A model generated the notes under the pieces. The model was not told the DNA's origin. It made no database searches and was given only the letters and a program-made list of their open reading frames with translations. A stretch of DNA of 64,000 bases from Imbroritus primus (GTDB lineage Bacteria; Pseudomonadota; Gammaproteobacteria; Burkholderiales; Burkholderiaceae), in the NCBI RefSeq assembly GCF_964332355.1, contig NZ_OZ201293.1, positions 1,364,001 through 1,428,000 of the forward strand. Reading direction: 5' to 3'. A program made the position numbers and the translations under genes. Below, piece after piece: positions 1-9,290 of this stretch (positions are counted from its first letter, which is position 1; every line of letters starts with the position of its first letter).

Positions 1-1781
1 GCCGTCGAGCCTGCTGCAGCGGACTGGGCTGCCTGCGCCTGTCGTTGACGGCACTCATCGAACACACGGGCGGTACAACGCGCGCAGATCGCGGGATCGA
101 GGTGTTCGTAGATGCGGTGGACCGCTTCTTCCTTGCTGGAGAAGATGTGGTCGGCGCCCAGCCGCTCGATGAAGCCGGTCTGACGCCATGTTTCCATGAC
201 CTGTGTGCGGGGACGGTGGAAGTACAGGTCGCCGCCCATTGCACGGCGCTCGCGGCACTCTGTTTCCCACATCTCGGCGCCGGCCAGGTCGATGAAGTTC
301 ATGCTCTTCGTCATTACCAGCAAATGGCGCTGCTCCGGCGCCTGGCGCCGGAAACTGTGCAGACGGTCGGTGACATAGGCCACTGCACCGAAGAACACCG
401 AACCTTCCACGCGGACGAGCTTCAGTTGCGGGCATTCGGGCTGCGGACGGCGTAACTCATTGAGCGGTGTGAAGCGGCGCGCCGGATCGTCGATATCGGG
501 CACCATTGGCCGCACGCCAGGGCGCGAGGTGCGATGCAGATACGCCACCAGCGACAGGATCGTACCCAGCAGGATGGCAATCTCGAGGCGCATGACCAGG
601 GTAGCGGCAAAGGTGCTGAGCGCGATAAGGAATTCGGTATTGCTCAGGCGGCGGATCTGGCGGAAGCGTTCGAAATCGAACAGGCTCCACGACACCAGCA
701 GCAGCATTGCAGCGATGGCCGCCAGCGGAATCTGCCCGAGCAGCGGCGCGCTGATGGCAACCAGTCCCACCAGCAAGGCCGAAGAGAATACCGCAGCGAG
801 CGGTGTACGTGCACCAGCCTCATAGTTCGGCACCGAGCGGTTCAGTGAGCCGCACGACACATACGACGAAAAGAACGAGCCGGCAATGTTCGAGAGCCCC
901 TGGCCGATGAATTCGCGGTTGGCGTCGATATGCTGGCCTGAGCGCAGCGCGACGGCCTTGGCAATCGAAATGGCCTGGCCGAGCGCGACAATGGTCAACG
1001 CCGCGGCGATACCCAGCATGTCGCCAAACGCATGCCACGACAGCAGCGGATTGGTGAAGGGCGGCAGCGCGGCGGGAATCGCGCCGACCACGGCCACATG
1101 ATGGAAGGGGCCGGCTTCACGCACGTGATTGAGCAGGAATGCCATGGCATAGCCGGCAATCAGGCCGAGCAGCATATGGGGTGTGCGCGGCAGCCAGCGC
1201 CGCGCCGCCAGCGCGCCGATCAGCGTGACGACGCCGACCGCGAACGCGGACAGGTTGATGTCGGCGTAGTCGGTGAACACATGGCGCACGACGCCGAAGG
1301 CCTTGGTGCCGGCTGGCACTTCGAGACCCAGCAAGTCCTTCAGTGCAAACAGCGCGATCAGCATTGCGGCGCCACAGGTAAAGCCGAGCAGGACGGATGG
1401 CGAGATGAAATTGGCCAGCATGCCGAGGCGCAACGCGCCGATCGCCAGCTGCATGATGCCCACGAGCAGCGTGACGGCCAGCACGAGCTGGATGTACTGG
1501 GGGCTGCCCGCCAGCGCAAGGGGCGAGAGCATGGCGAACAGGGCCAGCGAATTGGCATTGGTCGGCCCTGACATGACGTGCCAGCTCGATCCGAAAAGTG
1601 CGGCGACGATGCACGGCACCACAGCGGTGTAGATGCCGTACTGGGGCGGCAGACCGGCCAAGGTCGCAAATGCCACGCCCTGGGGAAGCACGAGCAGAGC
1701 GCCCAGGAGGCCGGCGATGAGATCCGCACGCAGCGTCTCCCGTGATACACGGTGGCGCCAGGCTGGCAGCCACCTAAACAT
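1..1781 (-). CDS. SulP-family anion (sulfate) permease with C-terminal STAS domain, partial
   Basis: An open frame runs from an ATG at 1781 to the window edge without a stop, so the 3' end is missing (593 complete codons seen). The N-terminus is typical of SulP carriers: a short cytoplasmic stretch, then a hydrophobic segment around residues 20-40 containing LLVLPQGVAFATLAGLPPQYG, followed by GLY-like and SGPTNANSLA motifs of the transport core. From about residue 445 to 555 the sequence is soluble and reads as a STAS domain (VFFGAVAYVTDRL, then NFIDLAGAEMW). Members are inner-membrane carriers of sulfate, bicarbonate or dicarboxylates; the substrate cannot be told here. A GTG eight codons upstream is an alternative start; no clear Shine-Dalgarno sequence is seen for either. 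It lies just downstream of xth on the same strand. Confidence 0.9.
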   Translation of the reverse strand, partial: MFRWLPAWRHRVSRETLRADLIAGLLGALLVLPQGVAFATLAGLPPQYGIYTAVVPCIVAALFGSSWHVMSGPTNANSLALFAMLSPLALAGSPQYIQLVLAVTLLVGIMQLAIGALRLGMLANFISPSVLLGFTCGAAMLIALFALKDLLGLEVPAGTKAFGVVRHVFTDYADINLSAFAVGVVTLIGALAARRWLPRTPHMLLGLIAGYAMAFLLNHVREAGPFHHVAVVGAIPAALPPFTNPLLSWHAFGDMLGIAAALTIVALGQAISIAKAVALRSGQHIDANREFIGQGLSNIAGSFFSSYVSCGSLNRSVPNYEAGARTPLAAVFSSALLVGLVAISAPLLGQIPLAAIAAMLLLVSWSLFDFERFRQIRRLSNTEFLIALSTFAATLVMRLEIAILLGTILSLVAYLHRTSRPGVRPMVPDIDDPARRFTPLNELRRPQPECPQLKLVRVEGSVFFGAVAYVTDRLHSFRRQAPEQRHLLVMTKSMNFIDLAGAEMWETECRERRAMGGDLYFHRPRTQVMETWRQTGFIERLGADHIFSSKEEAVHRIYEHLDPAICARCTARVFDECRQRQAQAAQSAAAGST

Positions 1782-1817
1782 GAGAGACGCGAAATCTGGG
1801 CGCACGGTAAAACAGTC

Positions 1818-2636
1818 TTAGGGCAGGGGATTGAGGGAAAGGGTGGCAACGACGGGCGTATGGTCCGAGGGCTGCTCCCATGTCCGTGGCACCTTGTCGA
1901 TGGTGCAAGCGGTACAGGCCTTGGCCAGCGGATCGGACAACAGGATATGATCGATCCGCAGGCCCGCATTGCGCCGGAAGGCCAGCATGCGGTAGTCCCA
2001 CCAGCTATAGAGCTTGGGGGGCTGTTCGAATTGCCGGAAGGCATCTGTCAGTCCGAGCCCTTCGAGCGCACGGAAGGCAGCGCGTTCTTCGGGGGACACC
2101 AGGTTTTCGCCCTCCCACTTGGCGGGATCGTGCACGTCACGGTCTTCCGGGGCGATGTTGTAGTCGCCGAGCAGCGCCAACTGCGGATAGCGCGCGAGCT
2201 CGTCCCGCAGCCACGCGGTCAGCGCCTCGAGCCAGCGCAACTTGTAGGCGAACTTGTCGGAACCGACGGCCTGGCCATTGGGGAAGTACGCTGAAATGAC
2301 ACGCAGTGGTCCACCGGCTGTTGCGTAGGTGCCAGCGACCACGCGTTGCTGGGTGTCTTCGAAACCAGGGATGTTGCGTACGACGTCGGTCGGGGTGGGC
2401 AGGCTGGTCGTGCGGGCCAGGATGGCGACGCCGTTGTAGGTTTTCTGGCCGGTGTAGATGCTGTGGAACCCTGCGCTTTCGAGTTCTGCCAGGGGGTACT
2501 TGTCGTCCGGCAGCTTGAGTTCCTGCAGGCAGAGCAGGTCGATGGGCTGGTCGCTATCCTCCTGCGCCAGCAGCCAGTCGAGCACATGTGGCAGGCGCAC
2601 TTTCAGCGAATTGACATTCCAGGTGGCGAGCTTCAT
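1818..2636 (-). CDS. xth: Exodeoxyribonuclease III
   Basis: This 272-aa protein of the exonuclease III/AP endonuclease family cleaves DNA at abasic sites and removes nucleotides 3' to 5' in base excision repair. It starts MKLATWNVNSLKVR, the canonical N-terminus with Asn7 as a metal/phosphate ligand. Glu39 in CLQELKLPD is the metal-binding acid. GDYNIAPEDRDVHDP holds the catalytic Asp/Asn region, and PSDHTPV near the end holds the Asp258-His259 pair. The length matches E. coli XthA closely. An upstream in-frame start at 2690 would add 18 residues outside the family pattern and was rejected. The gene ends 36 bases before the SulP start. Confidence 0.96.
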   Translation of the reverse strand: MKLATWNVNSLKVRLPHVLDWLLAQEDSDQPIDLLCLQELKLPDDKYPLAELESAGFHSIYTGQKTYNGVAILARTTSLPTPTDVVRNIPGFEDTQQRVVAGTYATAGGPLRVISAYFPNGQAVGSDKFAYKLRWLEALTAWLRDELARYPQLALLGDYNIAPEDRDVHDPAKWEGENLVSPEERAAFRALEGLGLTDAFRQFEQPPKLYSWWDYRMLAFRRNAGLRIDHILLSDPLAKACTACTIDKVPRTWEQPSDHTPVVATLSLNPLP

Positions 2637-2793
2637 TCCGTCTTCTGTGGGTGTCTGGGGCTCCGGGCAGATCCCCGGCACCCTGCGCAACGCCTTGCCG
2701 GCATCCGTTCGGAACGTGCCAGGCAGGGCGCGTTGCAGCCGCTATTGTCGCACTACCTGGCCCGGAAGGGGAAATGCCCGCCGATAATGGCAT

Positions 2794-4866
2794 TCAGGCG
2801 GCCATGCCGCCATGGCGCAGCAACGCATCGATGGTCGGCTGGCGGCCCCGGAAGGCCTTGAATGATTCCATCGCCGGACGGCTGCCGCCGGCTTCAAGGA
2901 TGGCCTGGCGGTAACGCATGCCGGTTTCCGGGTCGAGCACCGTACCGCGTGTCTGCGCCGCTTCCTCGAAGGCGGCATAGGCGTCGGCGGACAGGACCTC
3001 GGCCCATTTGTAGCTGTAGTAGCCAGCGGCGTACCCGCCTGCAAAGATGTGTGAGAAGGAATTCGGCCAGCGCGACAGCGTCGCCTGCGGGATGACATGG
3101 AAAGTATCGTTCACGGTGCGAGCCAGTTCGAGTACCGACCGCTTGCCACGGGGATCGAAGTCCGTGTGCAGTTGCATGTCGGTGACCGAGAACACGATCT
3201 GGCGGAGCGTCATCATGCCATTCTGGAAATTGCGCGCGGCCAGCATGCGGTCGTAGAGCGCACGGGGCAATGGCTCACCGGTGGTGGCGTGGCGCGTCAT
3301 GCGCGACAGCACCTCCCATTCCCAGCAGAAATTTTCCATGAACTGCGAGGGCAGTTCGACGGCATCCCATTCGACGCCATTGATGCCCGATACGCCCAGG
3401 TCCTCGACCTGCGTCAGCATGTGGTGCAGGCCGTGGCCGAACTCATGGAACAGCGTGATGACTTCGTCGTGCGTGAACAGCGCCGGCCGGCCGCCGACTG
3501 GTGCGGAGAAGTTGCAGGTCAGGTAGGCCACGGGCGTTTGCACGCTGCCATTGCCGAGTCGCTTGCGGCCACGCGCATCGTCCATCCAGGCGCCACCGCG
3601 TTTGCCTTCGCGGGCATACAGGTCGATATAGAACTGCGCCAGCAGGCGGCCATCGCGCGACGAAACACGGTAGAACCGCACATCGGGATGCCATGTGGGC
3701 GCCTCATCTACGGCGATGACAACATCGAACAGTGTCTGGACCACGTCGAACAGCCCCGCCAATACCTGCGGCTCGGGGAAGTACTGTTTCACTTCCTGCT
3801 CCGAGAACGCATAGCGTTGCTCGCGCAATTTCTCGGAAGCGTAGGCAAGGTCCCACGGTTCGAGCTTGTCGAGGCCAAGCGATTCACGGGCGAACGTTTG
3901 CAGTTCGGCCCAGTCGGCTTCCGCGAAGGGACGGGCCTTGTCGGCCAGTTCACGCAGGAAGGTCAGGACCTGTTCCGGCGACTCCGCCATCTTGGGCACC
4001 AGCGACAGTTCGCCGAAGCTGCCATAGCCCAGCATGCGCGATTCTTCCTGCCGCAGGGCCAGTTGTTCGACCATGTTGGCGCTGTTGTCCCACTCAGGCT
4101 TGCCTTGGTTGTAGGCGGTCAGCTCGGAGGCCCGGGTAACGTTGGCTTCGTACAGCGTCTGGCGCAGGGTGCGGTCGTCTGCATATTGCAGCACAGGGAA
4201 ATAAGACGGGAAATGCAGCGTGAATTTCCAGCCCGCCTTGCCGTCCTTCTCGGCGGCGGCACGGGCGGCTTCCAGCGCATCCTCGGGGACGCCCGCCAGG
4301 CGTGCTTCATCTTCAATGAAGAGCGCGTAGGCATTGGTAGCATCGAGTACATGGTCGGAGAAGGCCTTGCTCAGATTGGCCTGGGCTTCCTGGATTTCGG
4401 CAAAGCGCGCCTTCTGGTCTTCCGGCAATTCGGCGCCGCCCAGGCGAAAGCCGCGCAGTTCATGTTCCAGCAGCATCTTGCGTGCCGGTGAGAGACCAGC
4501 AAACTCCGGACCTTCCGCAATCGCCTTGTACTTGCGGTAAAGCGCGAGATTCTGTCCCAGCGCGGCGCTGAATTCGGTCACGCGCGGCAGGTTTTCCGCA
4601 TGGGCCTGGCGCAGCGCCGGGGTATCGACCACAGCGCTGAGATGGCTGACGATGCCCCAGGCGCGGCCGAGCGGCTCGGTGGCGGCTTCAAGGCGCGTCA
4701 GTACCGTATCCCATGTTGCCGGTGCGGTATCGTTTTCGATGGCCTGGACGGCGGCCTGGGCATCGGCCAGCAGGCGGTCGAGTGCCGGCGTGATGTGTTC
4801 CGGGCGGATGGCGTCGAAGCGCGGCAGGCCGCTGAAGTCGAGCAGGGGGTTGTCGGCAGGCGTCAT
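2794..4866 (-). CDS. prlC: Oligopeptidase A (M3 metallopeptidase)
   Basis: This 690-aa cytoplasmic zinc oligopeptidase of the M3 family degrades short peptides and cleaved signal peptides. The zinc motif HEFGH is at residues 474-478, with the third ligand Glu504 in AVELPSQFMENF. Both the spacing (30 residues from the first His) and the surrounding sequence match E. coli PrlC rather than Dcp. The C-terminal signature FSHIFAGGYAAGYYSYKWAE, which supplies substrate-binding Tyr and His residues, is intact. Length is normal for the family. The next upstream gene is folD, about 105 bases away and on the same strand; PrlC lies between folD and xth but spacing does not force an operon. Confidence 0.96.
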   Translation of the reverse strand: MTPADNPLLDFSGLPRFDAIRPEHITPALDRLLADAQAAVQAIENDTAPATWDTVLTRLEAATEPLGRAWGIVSHLSAVVDTPALRQAHAENLPRVTEFSAALGQNLALYRKYKAIAEGPEFAGLSPARKMLLEHELRGFRLGGAELPEDQKARFAEIQEAQANLSKAFSDHVLDATNAYALFIEDEARLAGVPEDALEAARAAAEKDGKAGWKFTLHFPSYFPVLQYADDRTLRQTLYEANVTRASELTAYNQGKPEWDNSANMVEQLALRQEESRMLGYGSFGELSLVPKMAESPEQVLTFLRELADKARPFAEADWAELQTFARESLGLDKLEPWDLAYASEKLREQRYAFSEQEVKQYFPEPQVLAGLFDVVQTLFDVVIAVDEAPTWHPDVRFYRVSSRDGRLLAQFYIDLYAREGKRGGAWMDDARGRKRLGNGSVQTPVAYLTCNFSAPVGGRPALFTHDEVITLFHEFGHGLHHMLTQVEDLGVSGINGVEWDAVELPSQFMENFCWEWEVLSRMTRHATTGEPLPRALYDRMLAARNFQNGMMTLRQIVFSVTDMQLHTDFDPRGKRSVLELARTVNDTFHVIPQATLSRWPNSFSHIFAGGYAAGYYSYKWAEVLSADAYAAFEEAAQTRGTVLDPETGMRYRQAILEAGGSRPAMESFKAFRGRQPTIDALLRHGGMAA

Positions 4867-4971
4867 AAGGGCAATCCGTCAGGGGTAGAACAGTTCAGAC
4901 ACATAGCAGATAGGGGCGGTTCATGCGATTCCAACCCCGCTGCGGATGTGCTCCGGCATGCACGGGTATGC

Positions 4972-5823
4972 TCAGGCGGCTGCGCGTTCTGCCGATTCCA
5001 GCGTGTTGATCAGCAGCATGGTGATGGTCATCGGACCCACGCCGCCCGGCACGGGGGTGATCCAGCCGGCCACTTCCCGCACGCCGGCAAAGTCGACGTC
5101 GCCACACAGCTTGCCCTCGTCGTTGCGGTTCATGCCGACATCGATGACCACGGCGCCGGGCTTGACCATGTCCGCGGTAATCAGGTTGCGCTTGCCCACA
5201 GCCGCCACGATGATGTCCGCCTCGCGCGTGTGCGCTGCGAGATCGCGGGTCTTGCTGTTGCAGATCGTGACCGTGGCTCCTGCCTGCAGCAGCATCATGG
5301 CCATCGGCTTGCCGACGATGTTCGATGCGCCTGCCACCACGGCTACGGCGCCACGCAATGGCATGTCGATGGATTCCAGCATTTTCATGCAGCCATAGGG
5401 CGTGCAGGGACGGAACAGCGGCGCGCCGGTCATCAGTGCGCCGGCATTGGCGACATGAAAGCCGTCCACGTCCTTTGCGGGTGCGATGGCCTCGAGCACT
5501 TTGTGGCTGTCGATATGCTTGGGCAGCGGCAGTTGTACGAGGATGCCGTGAATCTTGGGGTCGGCGTTGAGTTCGGCGATGCGTTCCAGCAGGCCGGCTT
5601 CGGTCAGGTCGGCGGGATAACGGTCGAACACCGAGTAGAAGCCATTTTCCTCGCATGCCTTGATCTTGTTGCGCACATAGACCTGGCTGGCCGGGTCTTC
5701 GCCGACCAGGATGACAGCCAGGCCGGGCTGGTGGCCTTTGGCGGTCAGGGCTGCGGCGCGTGCGGCGGCCTCGGTGCGGAGTTTCTTGGCAAGGGCGTTA
5801 CCGTCGATCAGTTGGGCGGGCAT
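4972..5823 (-). CDS. folD: Bifunctional methylenetetrahydrofolate dehydrogenase/cyclohydrolase
   Basis: This 283-aa FolD interconverts 5,10-methylene-, methenyl- and 10-formyl-tetrahydrofolate with NADP, supplying one-carbon units for purines and formyl-methionine. The active-site Tyr49-x3-Lys53 lies in VYVRNKIKACEENG. The NADP-binding part contains VVAGASNIVGKPMAMMLL, and the end has the signature TPVPGGVGPMTITMLL. MPAQLIDGNALAKKL is the usual N-terminus; a frame-open extension of 25 residues upstream (to 5898) is unlike the family and was dropped. Length is normal. The 261 bases between this gene and the response regulator hold no gene I can support. Confidence 0.96.
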   Translation of the reverse strand: MPAQLIDGNALAKKLRTEAAARAAALTAKGHQPGLAVILVGEDPASQVYVRNKIKACEENGFYSVFDRYPADLTEAGLLERIAELNADPKIHGILVQLPLPKHIDSHKVLEAIAPAKDVDGFHVANAGALMTGAPLFRPCTPYGCMKMLESIDMPLRGAVAVVAGASNIVGKPMAMMLLQAGATVTICNSKTRDLAAHTREADIIVAAVGKRNLITADMVKPGAVVIDVGMNRNDEGKLCGDVDFAGVREVAGWITPVPGGVGPMTITMLLINTLESAERAAA

Positions 5824-6084
5824 GTGGGATACCGAAAGAAGTGTCTGGAAAGGGGCTGCGGGCTTCGATGGTCGCTCAGGGAGCCCGGATTCCCGCACAT
5901 TATAAAGCGCCGCGCCGTGGCGGCAGAAATGCGGCGCATGGCCGGGCAGGACATCGCTCGGCTGATGTGGCGCAGAGAAGGGGGCGTGGGCGCGTTGGGG
6001 GGCAGAGAGGCAGGTGGGCTTGGGTCTGGCACCGGACGAGCTGGGCGCTGCCAGGCCCGCAGTGTCCCTGGCAGCGTTGCCGGA

Positions 6085-6717
6085 TCAGGACTGCGGCTTG
6101 GACAGCGCCAGGCGCAGCAGGTCGGCCACCGTGCTGACGTTGAGCTTTTCCATGATATTGGCGCGATGGGCTTCCACGGTCTTGATGGATATGCCCAGGT
6201 CATCGGCGATCTGCTTGTTCAGGCGGCCGGCGACGATGCGTTCGAGCACCTGCTGCTCACGCGTGGTGAGGCGTGAGAGCAGATCCTGGGCGGCTTTCTG
6301 TTCACTGGCGGCGGAGAAGTCGGCCCGGGCTTTGTCCAGCATCCGTTCCACGAGTGTGCGCAGCTCGCTTTCATCGAACGGCTTCTCGATGAAATCGATG
6401 GCGCCCTTCTTCATGGTCGACACCGCGAGCGGCACGTCGCCATGGCCGGTCACGAAGACGATGGGCAGCGCCTTGCCTTCGGCGACCAGCCGGTCCTGCA
6501 GTTCCGGTCCGCTCATGCCGTGCATGCGCACGTCGAGGATCAGGCACGCGACCTGGGCGGTATCGTAGGCGGCCAGGAACTGTTCGGCGCTGTCGAAACA
6601 GCGGACCTGGTAGCCGTTGCCTTCGAGGAGCCAGGTCAGCGAGTCGCGCACGGCTTCGTCGTCGTCGACGACAAAGACGGTTTCGGCGCGGCTGGCGGTG
6701 GTGGACGAGGCAGTCAT
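6085..6717 (-). CDS. FixJ/TtrR-type two-component response regulator
   Basis: This 210-aa regulator has a receiver domain (about 12-125) and a LuxR-type helix-turn-helix (about 145-205). Acid-pocket residues are in VVDDDEAVRDS, the phosphoacceptor is Asp62 in CLILDVRMHGMSGPE, and the conserved Thr/Lys switch residues occur in VFVTGHGDVP and FIEKPFDESEL. The DNA-binding domain reads LTTREQQVLERIVAGRLNKQ. It lies 20 bases downstream of a PAS sensor kinase, so the two form one operon. That operon is divergent from aceE-aceF-lpdA, suggesting control of pyruvate dehydrogenase, but the target is inferred from position only. Confidence 0.93.
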   Translation of the reverse strand: MTASSTTASRAETVFVVDDDEAVRDSLTWLLEGNGYQVRCFDSAEQFLAAYDTAQVACLILDVRMHGMSGPELQDRLVAEGKALPIVFVTGHGDVPLAVSTMKKGAIDFIEKPFDESELRTLVERMLDKARADFSAASEQKAAQDLLSRLTTREQQVLERIVAGRLNKQIADDLGISIKTVEAHRANIMEKLNVSTVADLLRLALSKPQS

Positions 6718-6737
6718 GTCTAACTCCGGTTGTCGAT

Positions 6738-9290
6738 TTACTGATCGTGCAGCACGGGTGTGAGCGGCAGCATGATTTTAAACGTACATCCGACGCCGTC
6801 GGCATTGTTTTCGACCCACAGGCGTCCCTGGTGCGATTCGATGATCGAGCGGCAGATGTTCAGGCCCATGCCCATGCCATCGGATTTGGTGCTGAAAAAT
6901 GGCTCGAACAGACGCTCCTTGGTGGCTTCGTCCACGCCCGGGCCCTGGTCGATGACGTCGATCATGACCACGCGGCCCAGCTCGGAATCGGCCTCCTGGG
7001 CGTGCAGGCGGACCACGCCGGTCGCCCGGAAGCCCTGCAGCATGCCCATGGCTTCGACGGCGTTCTTGAGCAGGTTCACGAGCACCTGTTCGATCAGTAC
7101 CGGGTCGACGAAGAGGATCGTATTGCCTGCCGGCAGGCGCGTGACCAGCGTCACCTTGCGCCGCGAAGCTTCGATTTCGGCCAGGCCAACCGCATCCTCG
7201 ACGATGTCCCGCAGTATCGTCTCGCGTCGCTGCGGCTGGCTACGCTTCACGAAGCCACGGATGCGCTGGATGATGGTACCCGCGCGCACGGCCTGGGTGG
7301 CGGTTTTCTCCAGCACCGGAATCAGGTCCTCGGGCGAACTGCGGCCCGAGCGCAACCGTGCCACCGCACCCATGCAGTAGTTGCTGATGGCGGCCAGCGG
7401 CTGGTTGAGTTCGTGCGCCAGCGAGGAAGCCATTTCGCCCATCGTGGTGAGGCGGCTGGTGAACTGCAGGCGCTCCTCATGCTGGCGTGCCATGTCCTCG
7501 GCCATGCGCCGGCTGGTGATGTCGGTGGCGATCTGCATCTGCGCGAGATGGCCATCCACCCACTGGATGTAGCGGCGGCGCACTTCGAACCACTTCTGCA
7601 TATCCGGCATATAGACCTCGCGCGCATCGGTGCTGAAGGTCGTCAGTTCCGAGGCGGGCAGGCCGGCGAAGGCGTCTACGTAATCGGTGACGTCGCCGGT
7701 ATTCTGCTCCGGATCAGTATCCTCGAGCGCCAGGTGGCCTTCCGCGCCATTGCCGAACAGCTGTTGGTAGTAACGGTTGGCAAACAGCAGTTCGCCGGTG
7801 ACCGGGGCGACCACCGACACTGCGGAGTCGAGACTTTCCAGCACGGTGGTGAAGCGCTCGTGCGCGGCGGCCAGTTCTTCCCGGGCCCGCTTGGGCTCGG
7901 TGATGTCGGTCATCGAACTCATCCAGCCGGTATGCACGCCGCGGCCATCGACCAGGGGCGAGACGTACATGCGGGCATAGAAACTCGTGCCGTTGCGGCG
8001 CATCACGCGCATCTCGTAGCCGGTCGGCGGCGCCTTGCCCGCCAAGGTGTCGTCGATGCGCTGCTGCATCTCGGCGTCGCGGTTCGGTGGCCAGTACGGG
8101 AACGGCGGGGAACGGCCGACCAGCTCGGCTTCGGACCAGCCCGTCATCCGGCAGAACGCGGGATTCACATAGGTGATGCGGCCGCTGAGATCGAGCGCGC
8201 GCAGGCCGATCAGCATGGAGTTTTCCATAGCGCGCCGGAACGATGTTTCCTCAAGCAGCGCGCGCTGTGCTTCGGCCCGCTGCCGGGTGTGCCGCCAGAC
8301 AGACCACAGGCTCCACAGCACGAAGCACGACAGCCCGCCCACCAGCCAGGCCATCATGGTGTTCGGCAGGTTCGAGCGCGGTGGATAGGCATCTGCGCGT
8401 AGCGACAACGAGTGCCCTGGGGGATCGAGCAGCACCTCGTAGCTCAGCGACGGGTTCGGCGCCGGCCGGCGCGAGGTGCTGGCGCGCAGGATATTGTTCT
8501 TGTCGATCAGCGAGAACTTGTAGCGCTCGGTCAGTTCGGCCGGCATCAGATGCGTCAGGATGCCGTTGATGGAATACACCGCGCTCAGCGTGCCGAGAAA
8601 GTCGTTGTCGCGCACGATCGGGACCAGCAGCAGCATGAAGCTTTCGCCGCGGGCATTGAGCAGCGGCCGCGAGTAGACCACGCGTTGCGTCTCGCGTGCG
8701 GTTTCGAACGTCACCGCGATGTCGGGATCGACCGGCTCATCAGGCGTCTCGCGCATGCGCGAGGCGAACTCCGAGGTGGAGGGCAGGGCCCAGCGCGTGC
8801 GGCGTCCCGCGTCGAGCCAGTTGATGAAAACGATCTCGGGGTGTTCGCGCAAGATTTCCTGTGCGGTGACGCGGTAGGCGTTCTGGTCCAGTTGCGCGGC
8901 GGCAATGTCGCGCGCCAGCGAGGCCAGCTGATCCTGGTTGCTGAGCAGGCTCAGGCGGACCTTCTGCTGGGCCCACGCTGCATCGCGGTACAGCGAGTCG
9001 CGTTGCTGCTGGATTTCTGTCTGGTGCAGTGTCCACAGGATGAGTGCCATGCTGCAGGCAAACAGCACCATGGCGACCACCGGTACGAGGATGTACCAGC
9101 CAGATCGCCAGCTGCGCCACCAGCGCAGGCGCCAAAGTCCCTTCGGGCGGCGGGTGGATGTGGCGGCATACTCCCCCGCCAGTTCGGCCGCGGCCGCATC
9201 GAGTTTTTCCGATGGCAATTGGGGGTCGCGCGGATGGAGGGGCGCGGAAGCTGAGCGGAAGCGTTGACGCAGGCGCTGGAATAACGGCAT
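6738..9290 (-). CDS. Membrane-bound PAS sensor histidine kinase
   Basis: This 850-aa kinase has a cytoplasmic N-terminus, a first membrane segment at about 64-87 (GWYILVPVVAMVLFACSMAL), a periplasmic region to about 310 and a second membrane segment near 311-332. Two PAS-like regions follow (about 350-470 and 485-600; FRRAMENSMLIGLRALD starts the first). The HisKA box is MASSLAHELNQPLAAISNYC with phospho-His626, followed by a HATPase with DQGPGVD and GMGMGLNICRSI. The architecture resembles DctB/FixL-type kinases working with FixJ-type regulators. It is the first gene of the pair. The signal is unknown; the periplasmic domain could bind a small organic acid, which is speculative. Confidence 0.93.
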   Translation of the reverse strand: MPLFQRLRQRFRSASAPLHPRDPQLPSEKLDAAAAELAGEYAATSTRRPKGLWRLRWWRSWRSGWYILVPVVAMVLFACSMALILWTLHQTEIQQQRDSLYRDAAWAQQKVRLSLLSNQDQLASLARDIAAAQLDQNAYRVTAQEILREHPEIVFINWLDAGRRTRWALPSTSEFASRMRETPDEPVDPDIAVTFETARETQRVVYSRPLLNARGESFMLLLVPIVRDNDFLGTLSAVYSINGILTHLMPAELTERYKFSLIDKNNILRASTSRRPAPNPSLSYEVLLDPPGHSLSLRADAYPPRSNLPNTMMAWLVGGLSCFVLWSLWSVWRHTRQRAEAQRALLEETSFRRAMENSMLIGLRALDLSGRITYVNPAFCRMTGWSEAELVGRSPPFPYWPPNRDAEMQQRIDDTLAGKAPPTGYEMRVMRRNGTSFYARMYVSPLVDGRGVHTGWMSSMTDITEPKRAREELAAAHERFTTVLESLDSAVSVVAPVTGELLFANRYYQQLFGNGAEGHLALEDTDPEQNTGDVTDYVDAFAGLPASELTTFSTDAREVYMPDMQKWFEVRRRYIQWVDGHLAQMQIATDITSRRMAEDMARQHEERLQFTSRLTTMGEMASSLAHELNQPLAAISNYCMGAVARLRSGRSSPEDLIPVLEKTATQAVRAGTIIQRIRGFVKRSQPQRRETILRDIVEDAVGLAEIEASRRKVTLVTRLPAGNTILFVDPVLIEQVLVNLLKNAVEAMGMLQGFRATGVVRLHAQEADSELGRVVMIDVIDQGPGVDEATKERLFEPFFSTKSDGMGMGLNICRSIIESHQGRLWVENNADGVGCTFKIMLPLTPVLHDQ

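Noticed and set aside
2794..4866. Long open frame 3097-4491 on the plus strand opposite prlC
   Set aside because: It is the antisense shadow of the highly GC-rich prlC gene. It has no recognisable protein motif, while prlC has the complete zinc site.
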